Positions 21,269 through 28,221 of a DNA stretch of 28,221 bases are shown here, one piece after another; position 1 is the first letter of the stretch; each line of letters opens with the position of its first letter. The stretch is from UCB3 sp964415605 (GTDB taxonomy: Bacteria > Chloroflexota > Anaerolineae > Epilineales > Epilineaceae). Under the pieces are notes generated by a model. The model was not told the origin of the DNA and made no database searches. It saw nothing but the letters and a program-made list of their open reading frames with translations. The position numbers were made by a program, and so were the translations under genes. The DNA is taken from the NCBI GenBank assembly GCA_964415605.1, contig CAYQBA010000039.1, forward strand, positions 1-28,221, in the 5' to 3' direction.

Positions 21269-22516
21269 TCAGCCGCTGGTCAGCGCCGCGGCGATGTCGC
21301 CGCCGTTCTTGACCAGGCGCGACGGGATGCCGTGGGCGGCGAGGGCCGAGACCGTGCCGAGGCTGCTCGGCGCCACGCCGAACGTGCTGGCCTCGATCAA
21401 GACCGCCAGGCTGCCCACCCCGCGGTGCTGCAGCTCGCGCAGGCCCTCGATCCAATGCACTCCGGTCGTGGGCGTGACGACGACGAGCGTGGTATGGCGA
21501 GTGAACTCGTGGCTCTCGACCGACAGGACCTGGGCGAGGCTCGCCCGGCCGGCGGCACGCAGCACGGCGAGGTTGCCGAGGATCTTGGCGACCTGCCGCT
21601 CGCCGCGGTCGGGCTGGACCACCATCCGCCGCTGGCCGTGTGCGATGAGCCCCACGCTCTTGCCGGCATCCAGGAAGTGGCGGGCCAGGCTGGCGGCCGC
21701 GGTGATCGCGTACTCCTCGGTCGTGGGCTCGAGGGTCACCGCGCGCGGCTCGTGCCAGGCCAGCGGCGCGGCGTCCTCGCCGGGCTCGGGAGCGATGCCG
21801 ACGTGCGCCGCCTTGTCGAGGTCGACCACGATCCAGAAGTCGGCGATCGGGTCGAGCTCGAACTCCTTGGTGAACAGCCGCCGGCGACGCGCCGTCGTCG
21901 GCCAGTGGATGCGGCTGAACGCATCGCCCGGCGTGTAGGCGCGGACCCCGCGGACGTTGGTCGTGGCGAACTCGGCGCGCCGGCGGATGACCTGCCCGCC
22001 GCTGAGGTAGCCGGTCGGCAGGTCCACCCCCCGCAACGGAACCGTCAACGGGTAGACGATGAACGACGCCGTCGGCTCGAGCTCGCGCTCGGCGCGGAAG
22101 ATGCCGAGCGGGTCGCCGCCGGCGAGCGTGATCGGCCCGAGCCGGTACACGCCGCGCCGCCGGCACAGCGTGCGCAGCGTCCACGTCCGCGTCCGGCCCG
22201 GCCCGAGGGCCGACACCACCCGGCTGGCGTGGTGCCCCGGCAGGTCGCTGTGGTCGCGCACCTCGAGCCAGAGCTTCGGGAGCCAGCCGCGGTTGTGCAC
22301 GCGGAGCACCTCCTCGGCCACGCCCCCGACCTCCGACCGCGACGCCCGGGCGTGGCGCTCGACGTCGACCCAGCGCACCGAGTACCACGTGACGGCGGCC
22401 GACAGCCCGAGCACCCCGCCGAGCACGTACGCCAGGCGGACGAGCAACGGGTTGTTGGTGACCAGCGCGGCGAACACCACGACGACCGCCACACCGATCA
22501 GGAACCGGCCGTTCAC
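21269..22516 (-). CDS. DUF58 domain membrane protein
   Basis: The 415-residue product has two N-terminal hydrophobic segments (about 4-22 and 28-46), then a soluble part with a beta-sandwich-like region and the DUF58 signature: RGVRAYTPGDAFSRIHWPTT followed by RRRLFTKEFE, with a von Willebrand A-like fold implied by FWIVVDLDKA. It starts with GTG (22516) only four bases after the moxR stop, so the two are almost certainly one operon. MoxR-DUF58 pairs are widespread and often thought to act together in assembling or maturing proteins or cofactors at the membrane. The exact role here is unknown. Confidence 0.88.
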   Translation of the reverse strand: MNGRFLIGVAVVVVFAALVTNNPLLVRLAYVLGGVLGLSAAVTWYSVRWVDVERHARASRSEVGGVAEEVLRVHNRGWLPKLWLEVRDHSDLPGHHASRVVSALGPGRTRTWTLRTLCRRRGVYRLGPITLAGGDPLGIFRAERELEPTASFIVYPLTVPLRGVDLPTGYLSGGQVIRRRAEFATTNVRGVRAYTPGDAFSRIHWPTTARRRRLFTKEFELDPIADFWIVVDLDKAAHVGIAPEPGEDAAPLAWHEPRAVTLEPTTEEYAITAAASLARHFLDAGKSVGLIAHGQRRMVVQPDRGERQVAKILGNLAVLRAAGRASLAQVLSVESHEFTRHTTLVVVTPTTGVHWIEGLRELQHRGVGSLAVLIEASTFGVAPSSLGTVSALAAHGIPSRLVKNGGDIAAALTSG

Positions 22517-22520
22517 GGCG

Positions 22521-23468
<948 letters not shown>

Positions 23469-23510
23469 GGCGTGGTTCACCTCTCCGAAGGCGTTCAATG
23501 TGAGACCTCA

Positions 23511-23519
23511 AGCATAGCA
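23511..23519 (-). promoter_or_regulatory. Extended -10 promoter of moxR
   Basis: Minus-strand TGC-TATGCT, of the same TGn type as the yqeY promoter, lies about 45 bp before the moxR ATG. No clear -35 box is present. Confidence 0.45.
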
Positions 23520-23668
23520 CCGTGGATCCGGCGCCGGCCGGACGCATGGCCGTCGGCCGGGTGACGCCCGGCCGCCGGGCCCGGGATCGGCCACCCGCGG
23601 CCACCACGACAACGGCGCCGGGCCCCGGCGGGTTCAGCGCCGTCGCTCGCCGAGCAGCGGCGCTGGGG

Positions 23669-23674
23669 TATCAT
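23669..23674 (+). promoter_or_regulatory. -10 box of the rlmN-rpe transcript
   Basis: TATCAT (five of six) lies nine bases before a GTG at 23683 and 45 before the ATG at 23719. Transcription would start around 23681, so the GTG would be nearly leaderless. No clear -35 box is visible. Confidence 0.4.
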
Positions 23675-23718
23675 TGGGTTGCGTGCCCATCATCCATGCG
23701 GCGGCCTTCGACCCGACG

Positions 23719-24954
23719 ATGCACCACCCGCAGCCCCACGACCCCGTCCCGCTCTACGCCCTCGGCCGCGCCGAGCTGGCTGCCTTCGTCGCGGGCCTCG
23801 GCGAGCCGCGCTACCGCGCCGCACAGGTGTGGCGGTGGCTGTATCGCGGGCTCGTCGACGACTTCGGCGCCATGACGGATCTGCCGGCCGCCCTGCGCGG
23901 CCGCCTGGCGGCGGCGGCGCGGCTGCACACCCTGTCCGAGGCCGCCCGCACCGACAACCCCGACGGCCTGGCGACCAAGGTCCTGTTTCGGCTGCGCGAC
24001 GGCCAGTCCATCGAGACCGTGCTGATGCACTACGTCGACCCGGCGGACGATCCGGGCGCCGAAGGGCGCGCCGAGGCGGACGCGCGCGACGCGGACGGGG
24101 ACGCCGCCAGCGACGCGCGCCTCGCCGGCGGCGCCGAGGCGCCGATCCCGGTCGGGCGGCACACCGTCTGCCTGTCCACCCAGGCCGGCTGCGCCATGGG
24201 CTGCGTGTTTTGCGCGACGGGGCAGATGGGGCTGGTGCGCGACCTCGACCGCGGCGAATGCGTCGAGCAGCTCGCGTGGTGCGCGCGTCGGCTGGCCGCG
24301 GCGGGCGAGCGGCTGACCAACGTGGTGTTCATGGGCATGGGGGAGCCGCTCGCCAACTGGGAGGCCACGTGGGGCACCGTCGAGACTCTGGTGGACCCCG
24401 CCGGCTTCGGCCTCAGCCCGCGGCGGATCACGATCTCGACGGTCGGCATCGTGCCGGGCATCGACCGGCTGGCCCGGACCGGCCTGCCCGTGCGGCTGGC
24501 GGTGTCGCTGCATGCGCCGGACGACGCGCTGCGCGGCGCGCTGGTGGCCGTCAACGCCACCTACGGGATCGAGGCGATCCTGGCGGCCTGCCGGCGCTAT
24601 CAGGCGTCCGGAGGCCGGCGCATCACGTTCGAGTACGTGCTCATCGACGGCGTGAACGACCACCCGGCCCAGGCCGCGCGGCTGGCGGCCGTCCTGCGTG
24701 GCCTCGGCGCCCACGTCAACCTGATCCCCCTCAACCCGACGGCCGGCAGCGACCTGCGGCCCTCGCCCTACCCGCGCGCCGTGGCCTTCGAGCGCGTGCT
24801 GCGGCACGCGGGGCTGGGCACGACGCTGCGCATGCGCCGCGGCATCGAGATCCAGGCCGGCTGCGGTCAGCTCCGCAGCCGCGTCGAGGGCGGCCGCGTG
24901 GGGCGAACCATCCCGTTACCCGCGACATCCCCCTTCACCGTGGAGCACCCGTGA
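23719..24954 (+). CDS. rlmN: 23S rRNA/tRNA (adenine-C2)-methyltransferase RlmN
   Basis: A radical SAM methyltransferase that methylates C2 of an adenine in 23S rRNA and often tRNA. The 411-residue product has the N-terminal helical domain (PRYRAAQVWRWLYRG), the iron-sulphur motif CAMGCVFC (Cys158, 162, 165), the conserved Cys151 (VCLSTQ), MGMGEPLAN, FEYVLIDGVND, LIPLNP and the methyl-carrying Cys382 (GIEIQAGCG). Residues 107-145 are an Asp/Ala-rich insert between the N-terminal and catalytic domains, absent from most homologues as I recall them. The start is uncertain: ATG 23719, GTG 23683 and TTG 23674 are all in frame and none has a clear ribosome-binding site. The stop overlaps the start of rpe (TGATG). 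Confidence 0.93.
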   Translation: MHHPQPHDPVPLYALGRAELAAFVAGLGEPRYRAAQVWRWLYRGLVDDFGAMTDLPAALRGRLAAAARLHTLSEAARTDNPDGLATKVLFRLRDGQSIETVLMHYVDPADDPGAEGRAEADARDADGDAASDARLAGGAEAPIPVGRHTVCLSTQAGCAMGCVFCATGQMGLVRDLDRGECVEQLAWCARRLAAAGERLTNVVFMGMGEPLANWEATWGTVETLVDPAGFGLSPRRITISTVGIVPGIDRLARTGLPVRLAVSLHAPDDALRGALVAVNATYGIEAILAACRRYQASGGRRITFEYVLIDGVNDHPAQAARLAAVLRGLGAHVNLIPLNPTAGSDLRPSPYPRAVAFERVLRHAGLGTTLRMRRGIEIQAGCGQLRSRVEGGRVGRTIPLPATSPFTVEHP

Positions 24955-25631
24955 TGCCGACGCCTGCCATCGAGATCATCCCGTCCATCCTGTCGGCCGA
25001 CTTTGGGCACCTGGCCGCGTCGGTCGACGCGGCGCTGGCCGCCGGCATCCAGACCGTCCAGGTCGACGTCATGGATGGGCACTTCGTGCCGAACATCTCG
25101 GTGGGCCTGCCCGTGGTCGAGGCGCTCAAACGGACCACCGCGGCGCGGCTCGACGTGCACCTGATGATCGACCGCCCCGAGCGGTTCGTCGATGCGTTCG
25201 CCGACGCCGGCGCCGACGTGCTCACGGTCCACGTCGAGGCCTGCGAGCACCTCCACCGCACGGTGGAGCACATCCGGTCGCGCGGGCTCCAGGCCGGGGT
25301 CGCGCTCAACCCCGCCACCCCGCTCGGCATGCTCGAGGAGATCCTGCCCTACGCCGACCTGGTGCTGATCATGACGGTCAACCCCGGCTTCGGGGGGCAG
25401 CGGTTCATCCGATCGATGCTGCCCAAGATCGCCCGCCTGCGGGACTGGGTGGCGCGCGATGGGTACACCGCATCGATCCAGGTCGACGGGGGGATCGCGC
25501 CGGACACGGCGGGGAGCGTCGCCGCCGCCGGTGCGACCCAGCTTGTGGCCGGGTCGGCCGTGTTCGCGGCAGGCGTGCCGGTGGCCGCGGCGGTCCGCCG
25601 CCTGCGGGAGGCGGCGGCTACTTCGTCTTGA
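24954..25631 (+). CDS. rpe: Ribulose-phosphate 3-epimerase
   Basis: The 225-residue TIM-barrel enzyme interconverts ribulose-5-phosphate and xylulose-5-phosphate in the pentose phosphate pathway. Its motifs are IIPSILSADFGHL, QVDVMDGHFVPNIS (metal-binding Asp and His), LDVHLMID, MTVNPGFGGQRFI and IQVDGGI. The ATG at 24954 overlaps the rlmN stop by one base, with GGAG at 24942-24945, so the two genes are co-transcribed. The last 14 bp overlap the 3' end of rpmB, which is transcribed in the opposite direction. Confidence 0.95.
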   Translation: MPTPAIEIIPSILSADFGHLAASVDAALAAGIQTVQVDVMDGHFVPNISVGLPVVEALKRTTAARLDVHLMIDRPERFVDAFADAGADVLTVHVEACEHLHRTVEHIRSRGLQAGVALNPATPLGMLEEILPYADLVLIMTVNPGFGGQRFIRSMLPKIARLRDWVARDGYTASIQVDGGIAPDTAGSVAAAGATQLVAGSAVFAAGVPVAAAVRRLREAAATSS

Positions 25632-25800
25632 CGAGCGTGCGCATGCAGCGCGTGCAGAGCTTGACGCGCACCTTCTGGCTGCCGTTGTAGAGCGTCACCG
25701 GCTGCACGTTCACGTTGAAGCGGCGGTTGGTCGCCTTGAGCGAGAACGGGCGGTTCTGCCCGAATTGCGGCCCCTTGCCGCACCAGTTGCACTTGCCCAT
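25618..25800 (-). CDS. rpmB: Large-subunit ribosomal protein bL28, zinc-binding form
   Basis: The 60-residue protein has the bL28 pattern MGKCNWCGKGPQFGQN, the RRFNVNVQPV core and a C-terminal LCTRCMRTLVKTK. Cys4, Cys7, Cys49 and Cys52 form two CxxC pairs, the zinc-binding ('C+') version of the protein. It starts at ATG 25800 with GGAG ten bases upstream, behind a good promoter and a leader of about 92 nt that contains a strong hairpin. Its stop lies 11 bp inside the end of rpe. Confidence 0.95.
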   Translation of the reverse strand: MGKCNWCGKGPQFGQNRPFSLKATNRRFNVNVQPVTLYNGSQKVRVKLCTRCMRTLVKTK

Positions 25801-25819
25801 GGGGTCTTGACTCCGTGCA

Positions 25820-25838
25820 CCGCGGCGTTGCGCCGCGG
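25820..25838 (-). promoter_or_regulatory. Hairpin in the rpmB leader beside the ribosome-binding site
   Basis: CCGCGGCG and CGCCGCGG form a perfect 8-bp GC stem with a 3-base loop, ending five bases before the GGAG of rpmB. It could limit ribosome access or be an autoregulatory binding site; no known ribosomal leader motif was recognised. Confidence 0.5.
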
Positions 25839-25898
25839 GGATGGCGTGTGTTGTCGCGCGCCGATGGCGGCCTTCGGGCCACCGGCGACAAACACAGG

Positions 25899-25927
25899 AT
25901 TATAGCGGCGCCGGGCGCGGCGGCCAA
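25899..25927 (-). promoter_or_regulatory. Promoter of rpmB
   Basis: On the minus strand TTGGCC (25927-25922) and a perfect TATAAT (25904-25899) are separated by 17 bp. It sits directly after the terminator hairpin of the preceding gene. Confidence 0.7.
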
Positions 25928-25932
25928 AGCAC

Positions 25933-25968
25933 GGCCATCCCGTGCCCGGGAACGGGCACGGGATGGCC
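25933..25968. terminator. Perfect 16-bp hairpin between the surface-protein gene and rpmB
   Basis: GGCCATCCCGTGCCCG (25933-25948) and its exact complement (25953-25968) enclose GGAA, a GNRA-type tetraloop on the + strand. It starts 36 bp after the minus-strand gene ends, and on that strand it is followed by GTGCTTTGG. The + side is followed by the T-richer TTGCGCTTCTTT, so it may work in both directions and also stop read-through from rpe. Confidence 0.75.
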
Positions 25969-26004
25969 GCTTGCGCTTCTTTGACCAAGCGCCCTGCCGG
26001 CCGC

Positions 26005-28221
26005 CTACGGACCGCAGCTCGGGCGCGGCTCCTCGACGAACTGGTCGAAGATCGGGATCGCCTCGAACGCCTTGGACTCGTCGCCCGGCACGTCGGTGCC
26101 GTTCTGGGCGCCGTTGACCCGTTCGACGACCACCGCGCCCAGGCCGACCAGGTTGCGCTGGAAGCCGCCGCCCGGATCGAACACCTCGTGCTCCCAGAAC
26201 GTCGCCGAGATCACCGCCGAGCCGAGGTAGCGCTGCGGCACGTAGCCCCACGTCGCCAGGTCGATGTACTCGACCTGCCGGTCGTGCAGCTTCTGGCAGA
26301 CGTGGTCCAGAAGCCCGTTCTGGTCGTAGATGTAGATCGCGAAGTCGGTGAAGCCGGGCTTGCTCACGAGGTTGGTGATGGCCAGCTCCGAGCTGATGCC
26401 GCGGTTGGCCTTGGCCAGCAGCGGGACCGCGATGACCGCCGAGCCGCTCTGCGTGCCGCCGCCGAGCTTGCCGACCTGCCAGTCGAACGCGAGCTGCTCG
26501 GTCAGGGCGTTGTACGCCACCGCCTCGCGGCGCTCGCTGCGCGCCGGGTCCGACCAGCGCTCGAGCAGGACGACCGACTGGATGTTGGGCATCGACACCG
26601 GCGTCGTGCCCGGCGTCCACCATTCCTGGCTCTCGACGCGCGCATGGCCCACCCAGTTGCCCGGCATGTTGCTGATCACCGGCAGGAAGAACGTCTGGCT
26701 GCCGCGCGGGCAGATCCAGTCCACCACCGTGGTGATCACGTCGCCGCTGCGGTCCAGGAAGTACACCTTGACCTTGGCCGCGGTGGCGCCCGACAGGTTC
26801 TGCACCTGGATCGCGCTGTCCCAGCCCTGGTACTCGCTGTAGACGAGCGGCGCGTAGTTGACCATGCTGCCCAGGCTGAAGTTGTCGGCGTCGTACACGT
26901 CGGCGGGCACGCCGGTGTAGCTCGTGAAGTGGTTCGGGCCCAGCGTGTCGATGACCAGGGCCATCGGCTCGCTGGCGCGGATCCACGCGCTGCCCACCCA
27001 GTCCGGCCCGACCACGCTGTTGGGGTCGAACACGATGCTCTCGCCCGGCGCCACCGCCAGCACGTCGCCGAGGATCGGCCGCAGGCAGTTGTCCTGGCCC
27101 TTGAACCACAGCTCGAGCGACGAGCACTCGATGCCGAGGTTCTGGAGGTGGATCACGCTGTTCAGGCCGCCCTTGTTGGCGAACACCAGCGGTGCGTAGT
27201 ACGCGAAACCGCCGTAGACCGGGTCGTACGTCCCCAGCCGATCGGACGAGATGCCGGTGTAAGCGGCGCTCACGTCGCGGTTCGGGTCCACCGGATCGGG
27301 GCAGGTGCGGTTGACGCTGACGGCCACGGGCTGCCCGGGGTGCGCGCCGAAGTCGAGCACGAGCTGCTCCCCGAAGCTGCCGAGCGGGCCGAGGAACGTG
27401 CCGCCCGCCCGGTAGGCGTGGTCGAACTGGATCCACTGCAGGTCGTCACCGACCACGATCTGGAACAGCGAGCGGCAGGCCACGTCGGCAAACGGCAGCA
27501 GGTTGCCTTGCGGCGTCTTGACCTCGTCGGCCGCGTTGAACGAGTAGACGATGGCGCTGCGCGTGCCGGGCGGCACCCGGTCGCTCGGGAAGCTCCACGC
27601 GCTGCCCGGCCGCAGGAGGCCCGTGCACTCGAGCTTGAGCGGGCCGGCGGCCTGCGGCGGGCACGCCCCCGGCAACCCCCAGAGGAGCATGAGCGCCTTG
27701 GTCGGCTCGTCGCCGACGTTCTGGACCTGGAGCCACGTCTCGCACGTGTCGGGGTTCAGCGCCGGCAGGGCGATGCGGTAGTCAGCACCACCGCACGGCA
27801 CGTCGAGCGAAAGGCTGTCGGTGTGGGCCACCGGCGACAGGCACGGGTAGACCGTCCGCCCGGAGTTGACCGGGATGGCCGTCACGTCGACCGCGTTGGT
27901 CACCGTGCCGCACATGTTCGTCAGCGGCGGGATCTCCACCTGCCGGAGCACGGTCTCGCCCGGCGCCACCGGCATCTTGCTGGTCTTGCCGCTGCGGATC
28001 ACCTCGCGGTGGATCTCGATGGTTCCCATCGTGGTCCGGATCGTGTCGACGAGCACGATCTCGTCGAGATAGGTCGTGCCCACGTTGGTGATCGCGAAGC
28101 AGAAGGTCGGCCGCTTGCCGGTGGGCACGCTGATGCGGCTGGAGGTGCCGGGGCACTGGCCATTGAACGACACGGTCTTCTCGACCTGGATGGCCGGGCA
28201 CTCGATCTTCGTCGTCTCGGT
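26005..28221 (-). CDS. Large repeat-built surface protein (5' end outside the window)
   Basis: The frame is open to the right edge; 738 residues are visible and the true start lies outside. Residues about 1-145 resemble a DUF11-type cell-surface repeat (CFAITNVGTTYLDEIVLVD, PGETVLRQVEI). About four copies of another beta-rich repeat follow, recognisable by 'APLVxxxxxGxxSxIxVQNL' strands at about 147, 343, 455 and 597, each then having a 'PGxxxxF' and a 'GSAxI'-like strand. Several Cys pairs suggest disulphides. The protein ends at ...EEPRPSCGP, without the Thr/Pro stalk or hydrophobic tail seen in the two secreted proteins on the left. No enzyme motif was found. A structural or adhesive surface role is likely but unproven. 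Confidence 0.85.
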   Translation of the reverse strand, partial: TETTKIECPAIQVEKTVSFNGQCPGTSSRISVPTGKRPTFCFAITNVGTTYLDEIVLVDTIRTTMGTIEIHREVIRSGKTSKMPVAPGETVLRQVEIPPLTNMCGTVTNAVDVTAIPVNSGRTVYPCLSPVAHTDSLSLDVPCGGADYRIALPALNPDTCETWLQVQNVGDEPTKALMLLWGLPGACPPQAAGPLKLECTGLLRPGSAWSFPSDRVPPGTRSAIVYSFNAADEVKTPQGNLLPFADVACRSLFQIVVGDDLQWIQFDHAYRAGGTFLGPLGSFGEQLVLDFGAHPGQPVAVSVNRTCPDPVDPNRDVSAAYTGISSDRLGTYDPVYGGFAYYAPLVFANKGGLNSVIHLQNLGIECSSLELWFKGQDNCLRPILGDVLAVAPGESIVFDPNSVVGPDWVGSAWIRASEPMALVIDTLGPNHFTSYTGVPADVYDADNFSLGSMVNYAPLVYSEYQGWDSAIQVQNLSGATAAKVKVYFLDRSGDVITTVVDWICPRGSQTFFLPVISNMPGNWVGHARVESQEWWTPGTTPVSMPNIQSVVLLERWSDPARSERREAVAYNALTEQLAFDWQVGKLGGGTQSGSAVIAVPLLAKANRGISSELAITNLVSKPGFTDFAIYIYDQNGLLDHVCQKLHDRQVEYIDLATWGYVPQRYLGSAVISATFWEHEVFDPGGGFQRNLVGLGAVVVERVNGAQNGTDVPGDESKAFEAIPIFDQFVEEPRPSCGP

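Overview
The window is about 28 kb of very GC-rich chromosomal DNA. Its housekeeping genes (rho, glpX, rpmB, rlmN, rpe, ybeY) and its style of secreted protein point to the Chloroflexota, probably an Anaerolineae-like lineage. That style is a large beta-repeat protein with a Thr/Pro stalk ending in a short hydrophobic 'IYVPLV' or 'VFLPW' tail. The phylum call is an inference from gene content, because no rRNA or tRNA gene was seen. Genes are densely packed, with several stop/start overlaps and a few recognisable sigma-70-type promoters.

Positions 1-13,500 (+ strand): the end of an unidentified gene, then a subtilisin-like protease without a signal peptide. A secreted protein with six Cys-paired repeats and a C-terminal Thr/Pro stalk follows. 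Next is a 1,975-residue secreted subtilase with a PA-domain insert, a 196-residue Thr/Pro stalk and a metalloprotease-like domain whose zinc site appears lost. Then come an M20 metallopeptidase of carboxypeptidase-G2 type, a REP/MITE-like inverted-repeat element, and a lipoprotein with two cupredoxin-like domains. This half looks devoted to extracytoplasmic proteolysis, surface display and possibly copper redox chemistry.

Positions 13,530-13,738: a terminator-like hairpin followed by an array of about seven 22-bp tandem repeats, between two convergent transcription units. I could not assign it to a known element.

Positions 13,738-23,470 (- strand): the operon yqeY - pgpH-like 7TM-HD phosphodiesterase - ybeY; a membrane-anchored LysM/M23 cell-wall hydrolase with its own strong promoter and a long leader containing an 11-C tract; rho, whose consensus promoter is embedded in the end of glpX; glpX; and a DUF58-moxR pair.

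Positions 23,680-25,631 (+ strand): rlmN and rpe, with overlapping stop and start codons. Positions 25,618-28,221 (- strand): rpmB, convergent with and overlapping rpe, then a large repeat-built surface protein that runs off the right edge. No CRISPR array, IS element, prophage or tRNA was recognised.
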